Positions 47,789-60,171 of a DNA stretch of 64,000 bases are shown piece after piece. Position 1 is the stretch's first letter, and every line of letters begins with the position of its first letter. Source of the DNA: Phialocephala subalpina (Eukaryota > Ascomycota > Leotiomycetes > Helotiales > Mollisiaceae); the NCBI GenBank assembly GCA_900073065.1, contig FJOG01000031.1, positions 281,329 through 345,328 on the forward strand, given 5' to 3'. Below the pieces are notes generated by a model. It saw only the letters and a program-made list of their open reading frames with translations, was not told the origin of the DNA and ran no database searches. Both the position numbers and the translations under genes were made by a program.

Positions 47789-48664
47789 ATGGTGGTATCC
47801 GACAAATTCTACGCTATCGTTGCCGGGGTCGGCCCTGGAACGGGGAGATCAGTAGCTATCCGCTTCTCAGAAGCGTATCCGGTTGTTCTAATTGCTCGCT
47901 CCCCGGAAAACTACAACGATGTCGTTGCCGAGATCAATAGGGGTGGCAGGAAAGCTATCGGCATTACTGCCGATGCCACGGATGAGTCTGCTCTTAAATC
48001 GGCGTTCGAAACGATCAAGAAGGAGCTCCCCGACTTAAAGCTGGCCGCGGCGATCTATAACGTTCGACCAAACTCACGACCAAGCCGTAAACCATTCTTG
48101 GAGCTGACTCTAGAGGACCTAGATATCAGTTTGAAGGGTAACATGTATGTCCCAATTAACGTAATGCAAATTTAATTGTGCTGGTGCGTATCTGACGAAA
48201 GTTCTCTGCTCTAGTCATGGCCTCTTCTACTTTGGTCAAAGGGTAGTGCCTCTACTGCTTGAATCGGTGGAGAGTTCTCCTCAACCGCCGACTCTGATAG
48301 TAACGGGGGCAACCGCATCTATCAGAGGGTCAAAATTATGGTCCGTTATCGCAGCAGGCAAATCTGGACAGCGCATCTTGACGCAGTCTTTAGCAAGAGA
48401 ATTCGGCCCGCAAGGAGTTCACGTAGCTCATGCCATCATCGATGGTGGCATTGATGTACCTGACGCGACATATTATCCTCGCAACGACGGAACTCCAGAG
48501 GGCAAAATCAGTCCTTATGCTGTAAGCGAACTCAGCTATCTGTTATTGACATTGAAATGTTAACTTGTTGCAAGATTGCCGAGAGTTACTGGTTCCTACA
48601 TACGCAACACAAATCAGCTTTCACCCAGGAAATAGATCTGAGGCCTCACGTCGAGAAGTTCTAG
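47789..48664 (+). CDS. Short-chain dehydrogenase/reductase (atypical active site)
   Basis: Three exons, 47789-48144, 48215-48521 and 48575-48664, joining in frame to 250 residues, standard SDR length. The N-terminal dinucleotide-binding stretch is AIVAGVGPGTGRSVAIRF with PVVLIAR after it. Further marks are ADATDE, VTGATASIRG at the catalytic Ser position and AAGKSGQRILTQSLAREFGPQGVHVAH, in which the usual Tyr of YxxxK is not evident. The end reads IAESYWFLHTQ...IDLRPHVEKF. This matches a known fungal SDR group with a modified active site, so catalysis is uncertain. Neighbours give no pathway hint. Confidence 0.78.
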
Positions 48665-49531
48665 GTGACCATGTACCTAATGATTATCAAGGTACTTGCC
48701 GATGGATGATAAGCTTCTACTCCTCAAAATTTGAGTCTCTGCACAAGAACGGAGGTTCACATGATAGCAGAGGAGAGATTTTGAGGAGGAGGTTGATCTT
48801 GTTTCGTATTTAGTCATGAATGAAAGAGGCTTACGCACTTACATGCAGTCCTCCAAACGTGTGCTCAAATTGAAATATTTTCAGTTCTTAAATCTTACGC
48901 GTTTGGGTACAATTGCTTTCGCCCAGTGAGACGGACAGAAATCTACCACTCTTTGAATGTGGCTTGTTATTGGACAAGCTATCTATCCAGCTCGATTTGG
49001 ATAACATTCCACCACACCGAGGCATATATGGCTACGAAAGTGATATCGAACTAATGGGCACGGAGTGCACCAATACCATACTCAGTAGGATTAGGATATA
49101 AGGTCCCCCCCCAATTCTCGACCATTTTTTATAATATTTCTAATTCTATAGAAAATTAATATAAATATATAAAACTTAAAATATAAACTTTTTATACATA
49201 AATAAATAAAAATAAAAAATAAAACATTATTTAAATTATATAATCAAGGCTTAAAATTAATTATATACAATTTTATAATTTTATAATTTTATAAAAAATT
49301 TTTAAATATTAATAAAAAAAATTCAAAAAATTAATACTAATTACTTTATAATAATATAATTCCAAATATATGAAATATAAGGATTTCTATTAATATTTCA
49401 TTTAATTCAATTAAAAGAATTAATATTTTAAAAAATTAATAATTTAAAATTATATTTTATTATAATAAATTAATAAAATAAATAAAGAAAATAATATCAT
49501 TGTAATATATTCCAATATATATCACTTTTTT
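48665..49531. repeat. Intergenic passing into AT-rich block
   Basis: To about 49105 normal sequence without a supported gene, ending in a C8 run. From 49115 to 49530 nearly pure A/T of the RIP type. Confidence 0.5.
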
Positions 49532-49755
49532 TTTCGCAGTAAAAGTAGCTATTAAGACCATATTTTAATTTTAATGAAACGGATCATGGACAGTAGCAAT
49601 TGAATGTCTCGTGAAGTAAGGGTAGATTCACGTGATCGCGAACGGCTTTTCCTGGGTCATCACTTCTTCATAACTTGCTCGATCCATGCTACGAAGATTT
49701 TATTGACTGGAAAGGAGCAGGCAATCCTCGATAAAAGTGCTATTCAAGAGACATT
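49532..49755 (+). repeat. Dispersed repeat, copy B
   Basis: Same-orientation partner of 4407-4640, sharing ordered blocks such as AGCAATTGAATG, GATTCACGTGATC and CGGCTTTTCC. It borders an AT-rich block. Confidence 0.6.
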
Positions 49756-50224
49756 TGGGAGTAGGATACCTGCATCAGTCTTTATTTCTTGATTCGAACC
49801 AGATCTAGTAGTTGATTTCTAGTCATCCTCAAGCTGAAAATGAATCATTCACGCCCTGGCTACCTTCTTCTGTTCTTTGATGAATGTATATATATTCGTG
49901 AATTAATAAACCGATGTCTAGGCTTGAGTAGCTGTTCATTTCATAGACAGTATGTGATTCAGCCTCATAACTTCAGATGTCTATAAAAGACAAGGGTATT
50001 TACTTCTTCGATCTTGCTTCCTACTTCTTCATACACACATCTTCAGACTATCCGACTATCCCACAGGTCATCCAATAAGCAACCTCTCAACATTAGGCGG
50101 AGCATACCAAAACTCGAGCAGCAATTAGAAAGTTACTTCAACAGACCGGATACTTCCAGAGAACTCACAAAGTCTGAGACTTTCACCTTAATCAAATAAT
50201 CTAAAGACAAAACCCAAGGTCACC
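49756..50224. other. Upstream region of small C2H2 gene
   Basis: No ORF with features. TATAAAAGAC near 49981 is a plausible TATA box for the gene at 50225. Confidence 0.4.
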
Positions 50225-50512
50225 ATGCCACCCGGAGTTGACCCCAATGATCCAGATCAACATCCAACAACAGAGACCATGTACTGTTACATTTGCCAAC
50301 AAAATGGGCTCGGAAACCAGCGGTATCCAAAGCGATACGACAACGAGGAACTCATAAGGCACTACAATCTTTGTCACCCAAGAGCCATGGACATGTGGTA
50401 CGGCCGTGGCAGATACAAATGTCCTGTTTGTAGAACAGAGACTCTGTCTGTGTCAGCAATGGAGAGGCATATGGCTACTGCTCATCAAGTTTATTGCTAC
50501 CCATCCAGTTAA
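50225..50512 (+). CDS. Small two-finger C2H2-like protein
   Basis: Single exon, 95 residues. Two Cys-pair/His-pair modules: CYIC at about 20-23 with RHYNLCH downstream, and CPVC at about 70-73 followed by METHIONINE-rich spacing and RHMATAH. They are spaced as long-loop zinc fingers. It is nearly all zinc-binding domain, with no signal peptide. A paralogue lies 1 kb downstream at 51258. Function unknown; a nucleic-acid or protein-binding role would be the default guess. A TATA-like box about 240 bp upstream supports expression. Confidence 0.6.
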   Translation: MPPGVDPNDPDQHPTTETMYCYICQQNGLGNQRYPKRYDNEELIRHYNLCHPRAMDMWYGRGRYKCPVCRTETLSVSAMERHMATAHQVYCYPSS

Positions 50513-51257
50513 GTTGCAATCACGACTTGGTCCAAGAGCAGTCATAAATTTTGGGAACTTGGGGGAAGCAGGTGGAAATAAAGCCATTTTGCATGTTCCT
50601 GTATGCCTAATGTTATTTTCCTGAGCTGGTCTCAGCACATCGAAGTGTATTTGGTAAGCGAAGAGGGGATGAGGAGCACTTGTCTCCGAGAACACCTTGG
50701 TTTGGGCTATATTGAGTTGATCTCGGTATCTGCCTAAGTTACACATACAAACAATGTATTGCTTTAAAAATCACAAGTTTGATTATCAACAGTAGTGACT
50801 TGAATAATTTAGAATGACCTTTGTTGAAGACTTACTCATTTGACGCTTCCATGCCGAGTAATGATTTGGTAGCTCATAATATTCACAATTAGAGCTAAAT
50901 GGACTGTGATTCAGAGGTAAGATATCCTGTTCGAGTCACAAAACTAATACATAAGTTCTACGATCGATGTTCATGGGCAAGTGATTGTCCTTCTCCTAAG
51001 CACATATTATTCACATCGTTTACTACGAACGACTATAAAAGGCTTTGCTCAGTCAAACCTTTTCTTCTTTCTGCATAAACACAACAGCAGGACACAACTT
51101 CAATACAGACACACTACTCAAGCAAGCAAGTATCGGAGCTAAACAAAACAAAGGCCCACCAGACCCCTAACAGCACGCCATAATCGATCGATATTACTCG
51201 AAATAGCTCTTAGGCAAGAGACCCTAGAGTCCAAACATCAACAAAAAAAACTTCATC
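50513..51257. other. Intergenic between the two C2H2-like genes
   Basis: No gene supported. TATAAAAGG near 51036 precedes the second gene at a distance similar to that of the first gene's box. Confidence 0.4.
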
Positions 51258-51492
51258 ATGCTCTGCTACGTCTGCGAAGCCAACAGGGTAAAAAAACACC
51301 CCAACTGAAGAGCCCAAAGAGTTCTTTACCAACGATGACCTCACAAAACACTTGACGGACAACCACAAAGAATTGTGGCAGAAAAATTGGAGGTGCACAA
51401 TCTGCGAAATAGCTTTCAATACTGAACCATTGTGGCTTCAGCATGTTCGTGCGGTACACGATTACTACTACGGTCGTACGAAGCCCACATGA
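51258..51492 (+). pseudogene. Frameshifted paralogue of the small C2H2-like gene
   Basis: ATG then MLCYVCEANRVKK; after an A7 run the frame must shift by one base to continue TEEPKEFFTNDDLTKHLTDNH, WRCTICEIAF and LQHVRAVHDYYYGRTKPT, ending at TGA 51490. Cys/His spacing and the NDDL..H....H and C..C...H.....VH patterns mirror the gene at 50225. The defect is in a homopolymer, so it might be a sequencing error and the gene might be intact. Confidence 0.6.
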
Positions 51493-52187
51493 GGAAGCAA
51501 TGTGAGGGGAATCAATTTAGATACGGACCAAAATTATTTCCGAGAACTCCGCCTGATTCTTGATATTAAGCTGGTCTACGCATTGCGTTGAACTCTTTAC
51601 ATATTGAAGCGATAAGTATGCTTTGTCCTATGGAAACCGCTGATCTGGTTTCAGCTTTGCATTGATCTTTGTACAGTACATGTTGAAGCGATGAGTTAGT
51701 TCTATGCTTTGGAAATCATTGATTCTCTAATATGGCGACGTGACATTGTGACCAGCTCTTGCTCCTGTGACTCTAAGGTGCAGAAAAGCAACGTAGGTGT
51801 CAAATAGAGGTATCTTGAGAGTGATGAATTGATTGATTGAGACTTATTTTACAGTGCGGCGCCCTCCTTTTATGATGTACCTGCTGACTTTTGTTTCAAG
51901 AGTGGAGCATTGAGCCCCTGGTTTTCAACAGTAGGCGCTTGGCTGAGTTGAAGCCGTTCCGATGAAACGTGACTCATATAGACACCTATCTACCAAAAGT
52001 AAATAGTCTCCTCTTAAAATCTATAATCAAGGGAAGGATGGGAAGCAAGACATCCGTACCGGTATTCATGCTGAGGCTGCTCAGCATCTTCATTCAGCAG
52101 AAAAGGGGCAGACGTATTCGAAAGTGGGTATGGAAGACGGGGTAACGAACAGAACAACTCGTCAGCTGTATTGGAATAGCGTAAGAG
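51493..52187. other. Intergenic
   Basis: No gene or repeat recognised. Confidence 0.35.
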
Positions 52188-53412
52188 CTAGGTGAAAAGA
52201 AGGTTCATCAAGCCACCAAGACTGTCGAAAGAAAACTCATACTTGTCCTGATTCTCACAAATACTAAGCACCTTGAAGTCATCGCTCTTGACGATTAACT
52301 GAACAGCAGTCTGATAGTACACCTCAGCAGTTGGCTTTCTGTAATCGGGTCGAAGCTCGGTGATTGCGGGGGCTACCACGTTCATAAAAGCATATACTTT
52401 ATCTTTGTCCTCCTTTGCTTTTTGGCGACGATTGCCCACCAACACGCTCCCAAGTTGGTCCTGAAGACTTACACTCATCCTGAAAGCGGCAAATGGGCCC
52501 GCTGTCTAGAAAAACTTTTGCCTCTGGTGGCACCTCTGATTCTTCTAGGGCATCGAAGAAGCGTGGAAGTATACAGGAGAGATGATTGCCGCTAAGTTCA
52601 GAAGAGCCACACATCAAAGTCCACCACGCACGGCAGCACGAGACTTCCTGTACTATCCAAGCTCGAGACCACCAAGGCCGTCCGAAAATGTCTAAGGGGA
52701 CCTCTCAAGTTGACAGGTTGATGTGCATAGGCTTCGAGTTTTCCACAACAGCTTGCCATCCCTCCTGGTCATCGCCCAACGGAGGCCCTTCGCTCATGTA
52801 CTTCTCCAGGAAACGGAAAGCTTGTTCACTCTGTACCGTGGGATCCCCTAGCCAGGCAATGGCTCATTTCGAATTATGGTAGATGACATGCATTTTCGAA
52901 ACCATGAAGTTCCTCTCTATGACATTTTGTTAATTGATGCAAATATCGTCCACCCAGAGGCATCTGGTTTCCGACGTGTGGCGCAAGTAGCGTAGAGCAG
53001 CCCATAGATTACTGGTGATGGAGAAGCGCTGGCCGTTAACTGATATGTATCTTCGATGAGACTCGTCTCCCCGAGTATAAGACAATGCTTCATAGACGGG
53101 ATTGTCAACCAAGCGCACTACGTGGAGAACGCATTCGATATCATCGAGCCGCGAATTCGCTGGCGGAAGATGCAAGACGCGGGTTGATAGATGGGCATCA
53201 AGCAGCTGGAAAGTTTCACGGGTAAGGTCCAAATCTTTCTTATTCCCAAGCGAGATCATAGGCGTGAAGTACGATCCACCTCCAGTTGCGATTAGCTGCT
53301 CATCGTAGGTCATGACGGGAGCTATCTCTTTGGGTATTCGGAGGTCATCCTTGTAAACCAGGCTTGTTCTCTCAGGGACACCGCTGCTAGTTGAACTGGA
53401 AGCTTGTGACAT
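52188..53412 (-). pseudogene. Broken HET-domain gene with several stops
   Basis: Minus frame from ATG 53412: YEALSYTRGDE, ISVNGQRFSITSNLWAALRYLR and CLWVDDICIN, then a TAA. The same frame continues QNVIERNF, a TGA, AIAWLGDPTVQSEQAFRFLEKYM, another TGA, then RPWWSRAWIVQEVSCC and LMCGSSELSG. After a further shift it reads DKDKVYAFMNVV and ELRPDYRKPTAEVYYQTAV to about 52188. All HET blocks are present in order. The stops replace the Gln and Trp expected by the family, so RIP or drift has killed it. Confidence 0.78.
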
Positions 53413-54159
53413 TGTCCCTTCTGCTGCCAGATCCGGACAGACTACGATATCGTAGTATAGCTCTCAGAGCTCACGCGGGACCGTGCTCATAAGCTCGGGT
53501 TGAGTCATTCTGCCACAAATATAGTCAGTGTTGTGAAGTCTGAGACAGACTCTTCTGTGCGAGTGTTGCCGTATCGTCGCGTCCGTGAAGCGGGGATGAG
53601 CATGAAACTCTTAAGAATAGAAGTCTTTAGTATTTAATATTTTATATATTAAATTTACTTCGTATTATTTCTTATTAATAGTTTAATCGATCATTAAATA
53701 CTATTTATAGACTTGTTTATATACCAAATGCTTTAAAGATAAAGCTTTATATCCTTTTTACTTATTCCTCCCTGGAAGATAAATTATCTTAGACCTCTCG
53801 GTATCATCTTACAAGTTCTATCAGTAGGAGCATCGTCGCTAGTCATGTATGCAAACTTCCAGATATAGCTCCAGGATTATAACGGTTTAACATCCGGAGT
53901 TTAACATCCAGAAAACGCAGCTGGTGGCATGAATATTCTTTTGCCTGCAAATTAGTTGACTTCATGCACGAGAATATTGAAACAGATCTAACAGAATTGG
54001 ACGATGGCATCAGTAGCATCCGCAGGGGTTATCATCCCGGAAATAAGAGCTGCGCAACCTCTTCCATTGAATAGACCCTATATGAATAGTAAAGCGAGAA
54101 GCCTGCCCATGTAGAGGAAATCCATCACCCACACGGTCCCCCTAACAGCCATGCTAGTC

Positions 54160-54288
54160 TCAAGGCAGAATCTTCGCCCGCTTCATCCTCTCGAAGGCCA
54201 ACAAACGACCTTGTCGGTCAAATCTGCCTTGGATTGGGTTCAAGTACCAGAAGTCAGCTTGGCCAGCAAGCTTGAGTCTGAATAATAG
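54160..54288 (-). pseudogene. Possible C-terminal coding remnant, family unknown
   Basis: Minus frame reads FRLKLAGQADFWYLNPIQG then RFDRQGRLLAFERMK and stops at TGA 54160. It is preceded by TTATTCAG, which could be an intron acceptor. Composition looks protein-like but no upstream exon or family could be recognised. Confidence 0.25.
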
Positions 54289-55282
54289 ACTAAATCATGC
54301 AGATCGTGGGCAGAGATAATACGACAACCCGATAAAGTTGTGTGGAGGAGTTTATAGAAGTGCATTTGATATCTTCCTTCGTCTATGCTCTACGGATTTT
54401 AGTGCTGCTTTTATGCTCCCAAGTGGACAGTTCCGTGACTAAGAGGTCTATTTCCAAGTTTAGGGTACCAAAGCATGACAGCTGAACACAGTATTTGGCC
54501 TTTGAGCCGGTGCCTCAATCGCCACTTAGATGAAGGAATCTATGGGCTATTGTCGCCTAACCAGGGGCATAGATGATGCAGCCACTACCTTTAGAGGGAG
54601 GTAGTGCCTCGGTAGTTTATTCTAGGAGCGAAAGCTGAAGAAGTGTGCATACATGGCTCTAGGGAGTTCAAGAGTTGGTGGCAGATGGGTCAGTCGGCTG
54701 CTTTCTTCAGCCCCAAAACTCTCAAGTGATGAGTTGTAGAGCAGTACTGTTATTTGTTCATTCGCCCCGGAAGTCGTTTCGATTCTAAGACCATAGTACC
54801 AAAAATGGTAATCGAACCCATAGATTATTTATGAATCTCCATGAATTTAAAGATAATAACTAAATATGAATTTAAGGTTTGCGAGCAATAAGTTTAAGTC
54901 TCGAATTATAATTTTTTATAATTTAGGCATTATATTTAATATATTATAATACCTAATAAAATATATCGAATATAGCCTAATATTTTAAGTAAATATAATA
55001 GAGTGCTAGAAAAGTAAAGAGGCTAAGTGGCCTTAGCTTGCTCAAATGGCGTACGATTTCCTTATGGTCCTTACTATAAGTTCAAAGTGCGAGCGTATTT
55101 TTCTTCTTTTATTGCGAAATTGATAACGTTAGATAGTTTTAGATTGATAGGAGAGTTATTATGGCATTAGGAATGTCTTAAGAACTAGTAGAAAAGAGGT
55201 GCAATTCAAATAGAATCCGTCTATAGTACTGTACTTTTAGACTTTTCATAATAAAATATATCCTCAATTTTTATACTTCTTT

Positions 55283-55372
55283 GTCAGTCAATTGATCGGC
55301 TCGTTAGTTAAGTCAATCAGTGAACCAAAAACCGGTAAGTCAGTCGGTTCTATTATTTGCTTAATTGACTGA
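55283..55372. repeat. Short inverted repeat in GTCA-rich tract
   Basis: GTCAGTCAATT at 55283-55293 faces AATTGACTGAC at 55362-55372, with several more GTCAGTC units between. It lies just past the 3' end of the sugar transporter. Possibly a tiny MITE or simple-sequence expansion. Confidence 0.4.
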
Positions 55373-55404
55373 CTGACTTACTGGCCACTCTGCCTGTTAT
55401 ATAT

Positions 55405-57148
55405 TTAAGCCCCTTCTATGTGAATTCCTGCAGCCGCCTTCTCTTTCTTAGCCGTTCCTTCAGGATCGTCCAAAGCAAGCTGGTCGCCAAAAACCATGTC
55501 CATCTGCTCCAGAGTCTTGCCCTTCGTCTCTGGAAAGAAGAAAAAGTAGCAAAGAGCTGCGCACATATTAAATACAAAGTACGCGTAGAAGTACTTGTAG
55601 CCGACTTGTTGAAATGCAAGAGGCGATACTTGCGCGATGATCAAGTTGAGGGACCAATTCACGACCGCTGATATCGAATTACCCCTCGCTCGAATCTCGA
55701 CTGGGAAAATCTCGGCAGGATAGACCCAGGAGATGATCCCGGTCATGATAAATGCGAGGCTGAAGACGAAGTTCATCGAAACAACAGCCCTAAGCGCAGT
55801 CGGGTTACTTGCCGGCTCTCCAGGTTTGTAATGCTCATCGAGGACGGTGGCAACGAGTAGAGAAAATCCGCATCCAAGTGCTGAAACTATCAAAGGGATA
55901 CGACGACCAATTTTGTCCAGGACATAAAGTCCTATTGTGCAATAGATGATGGAGAGCGATCCCGAAATGCCCGTGATCTTCAAGGACGTTGTCGTATCAA
56001 TATTGAGGCTCTGATATATCCGGGGTCCATAATAGTTGATGACCTATTCATTAAGCGTCAGTGGGTTTGGGTATGAGACTTCGGAGAGGAGCATACATTG
56101 ACCCCAGATAACTGGCCGAAAGCCTGAATGCCACACCCCAGAAGCAGTCTCTTCCGCCATGATGGACGTCTGACAAGGCCCTTCCATGATTTTATAGCCA
56201 GGGTTTTCTCTGCAACGATGACATCACGAATCTCTTGAAACTCAAGATCAAGGAACTCCTGATTGCTGCCATTTCCGTGCAATTTCTCAAGGACGGTTCG
56301 TGCTTCGTCAAATCTATCTTTCTCCATGAGCCAGCGGGGGCTTTCCTCGATAAAGAAGATACCGGCAGCAAGCAGAAGCCCAGGAACCAACTGGAAAGCT
56401 AATGGGAATCGCCCTACAGAATTGAGAGATTGGTTAGCTAGAAGGTACATTCGCCACCTAGAATCACAAGACTTTGTGGCTTACATTGGAATGAACTGGT
56501 AACGAAGGTACACCCATATCCCAACCACTGGGCAACCAGAAAGCCCCAACTCAGCATCCACTGCAACAGACCGCTCAACATTCCACGATGCCTGGCTTCA
56601 GAGATCTCTGACTGTAGTTAAATTTTGTCAGTAACTTGGAAGCGTTATAATTTCAGTATTACTCACGCAGTACATGGGTACAACGGCAGAGAGTAGTCCA
56701 ACAGCTATTCCAGCGATGAGTCTTCCAGCAATAAGCATTGCGATTGTAGCAGAACCAGCCTGAAGAGCACAGCCGAGGATAGAGATGAGTGAGCCGATGA
56801 AGACTGTCTTTCTCTGTGATAATATTTAGCCCTTCCAAGCACATCCAGAAGCGAGATTGGGGCGAAACAAACCCGTCCGAACTTGTCAGCCAGCCATGAT
56901 ATGGAGAGAGCACCTAGAATGGCTCCACCTTGGAACCCGGAAACAATACCACCAGCCTCAGAACTGGTTGGTGAGCTGAAGTACGTAACGAAATTCGGCT
57001 GCACAATGGTTGACGAGATGATGCCACTGTCATAGCCAAAGAGGAAACCTGCATCAAGTTAGGATTCGTCTTCACACAGCCTACAAGACAGCAGCGTACC
57101 TCCAATTGACAGGAACACGGCTGAGAAGCCAGTAAGGAGTCGACCCAT
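55405..57148 (-). CDS. Sugar-porter-family MFS transporter, probably frameshifted
   Basis: Exons on minus: 57148-57100, 57048-56873, 56813-56667, 56611-56486, 56413-56097, 56043-55405, with introns of 51-72 bp. Family marks are GFLFGYDSGIIS, DKFGRRKTV, AGRLIAGIAVGLLSAVVPMYCSEI, ESPRWL, GQLSGVN with INYYGPRIYQ, DKIGRR, GIISWVYPAEIFPVEIRARG and the terminal PETKGKTLEQMD. In exon 4 the conserved WLGYG reads one base short (TTGGATATGGG), and the following VTSSFQ-W join needs the missing base. So the gene is either frameshifted or the assembly has an error. It is divergent from an intracellular GH1 glucosidase, suggesting uptake of cellobiose or other beta-glucosides. A 250-bp tandem duplication covers its 5' end. 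Confidence 0.75.
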
Positions 57149-57520
57149 AGCGATAAGGAAGTTTCGGGTTTCTTTTCTGCGTTCCTATATTTCTTGAGAA
57201 TGGAGAATGAACTTGGATCAACATAAGGGGGAAGTTGTCCATATTTACGTCCTAACCTGCGGTGAGAAAAATGCCACTGTCATAGCCAAAGAGGAAACCT
57301 GCATCAAGTTAGGATTCGTCTTCACACAGCCTACAAGACAGCAGCGTACCTCCAATTGACAGGAACACGGCTGAGAAGCCAGTAAGGAGTCGACCCATAG
57401 CGATAAGGAAGTTTCGGGTTTCTTTTCTGCGTTCCTATATTTCTTGAGAATGGAGAATGAACTTGGATCAACATAAGGGGGAAGTTGTCCATATTTACGT
57501 CCTAACCTGCGGTGAGAAAA
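57021..57520. repeat. Perfect 250-bp tandem duplication over the transporter 5' end
   Basis: 57021-57270 and 57271-57520 are identical on reading, each starting ATGCCACTGTCATAGCC and ending GGTGAGAAAA. The unit holds the start of exon 2, intron 1, exon 1 with the start codon, and leader. Only the copy nearer the gene is continuous with exon 2. The outer copy is a spare 5' end inside the shared promoter. Confidence 0.9.
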
Positions 57521-57820
57521 GGTAAAACGCCGATGAAGGCCCGACCCAAGCCCGCCCAGGCCCGACGCGTTTCCAGAAATGGACGCAGCCGGGAACTTCC
57601 CTTTTGGGCAAGACTGCGATATTCCTTGTTGATCGTGATCTTGAGCTAGAGAAGAGAAGGAAGTTAAAGATTTGACGCGTATATGATATCTCGCATTGCG
57701 TAGAAAGTACAACCGTGGGAGCATTTATAGACCTCAGAATCACTTCCAGCTATCCACAGCCTCAGAAAGCCAGCATTTTTGCCATTGTGCCTCCCAGGAT
57801 CAACCCACGTCACGTCTGCC
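57149..57820. promoter_or_regulatory. Shared divergent promoter, sugar transporter / GH1
   Basis: 672 bp between the two start codons, of which about 370 bp is duplicated sequence. The pair is positioned for co-induction. No specific operator identified. Confidence 0.45.
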
Positions 57821-59554
<1,734 letters not shown>

Positions 59555-60171
59555 TTTGGCGGTCTTGGGACCAGCCCAGGCCGCGACCCTTCCTCTTATC
59601 AATATAGATATCCATATTATGTAGCAAGTCTATTTAAAAGCAGCAAGCCAATTATTAAAAGATAGTCGAAGAAGTTGTGAATTTCGTGATTCCCTGAAAA
59701 GGTCGGATTCTACATTCACATCTATTGGTAGCTGCAGCGCACGTCTTTGCCTTTATTGCACTGACATAGCTTTTTTGATAACTAGTCCTAATATGTATCT
59801 TGCTGTCACAGTCCGAAGGTGTTGACAGTAATATATGATAGAGATGTTGGTCAAAAGTGCGCTGGAATACATTGGTCTGAGCTCTGTAAGGTTTACTATA
59901 GCGCCAGCACGCTATTGGCCAAGTGTGCTTGGTAACGCTACCTGTCGCTCTGGGTGTTCCTCGGAGCCATTTTCGGCGAGTGCCGCGGGACAGCTCAGCA
60001 AAGTTTAACCAGTCCGAGACACTGTCAGCTGCCCCACCCCCGCGCACAAACAAACCCCAGATTCCCCCATATTGATCAGGGACCTTTTAAATTTGATCCG
60101 AGATCATCGCCTTGTCATCCCGATACCTTGTAAGATTGCATGACTTCACAGCCGGCCAAAAGCTCCTCACG
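59555..60171. other. Intergenic
   Basis: GH1 3' region and upstream region of the Zn2Cys6 gene. No other feature recognised. Confidence 0.4.

Larger units (their letters stand above)
53413..55404. other. Gene-poor stretch
   Basis: About 2 kb with AT-rich parts at 53610-53760 and 54830-55010. A coding-like 42-codon remnant at 54160-54288 and a small inverted repeat at 55283-55372 are listed separately. No intact gene. Confidence 0.4.
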
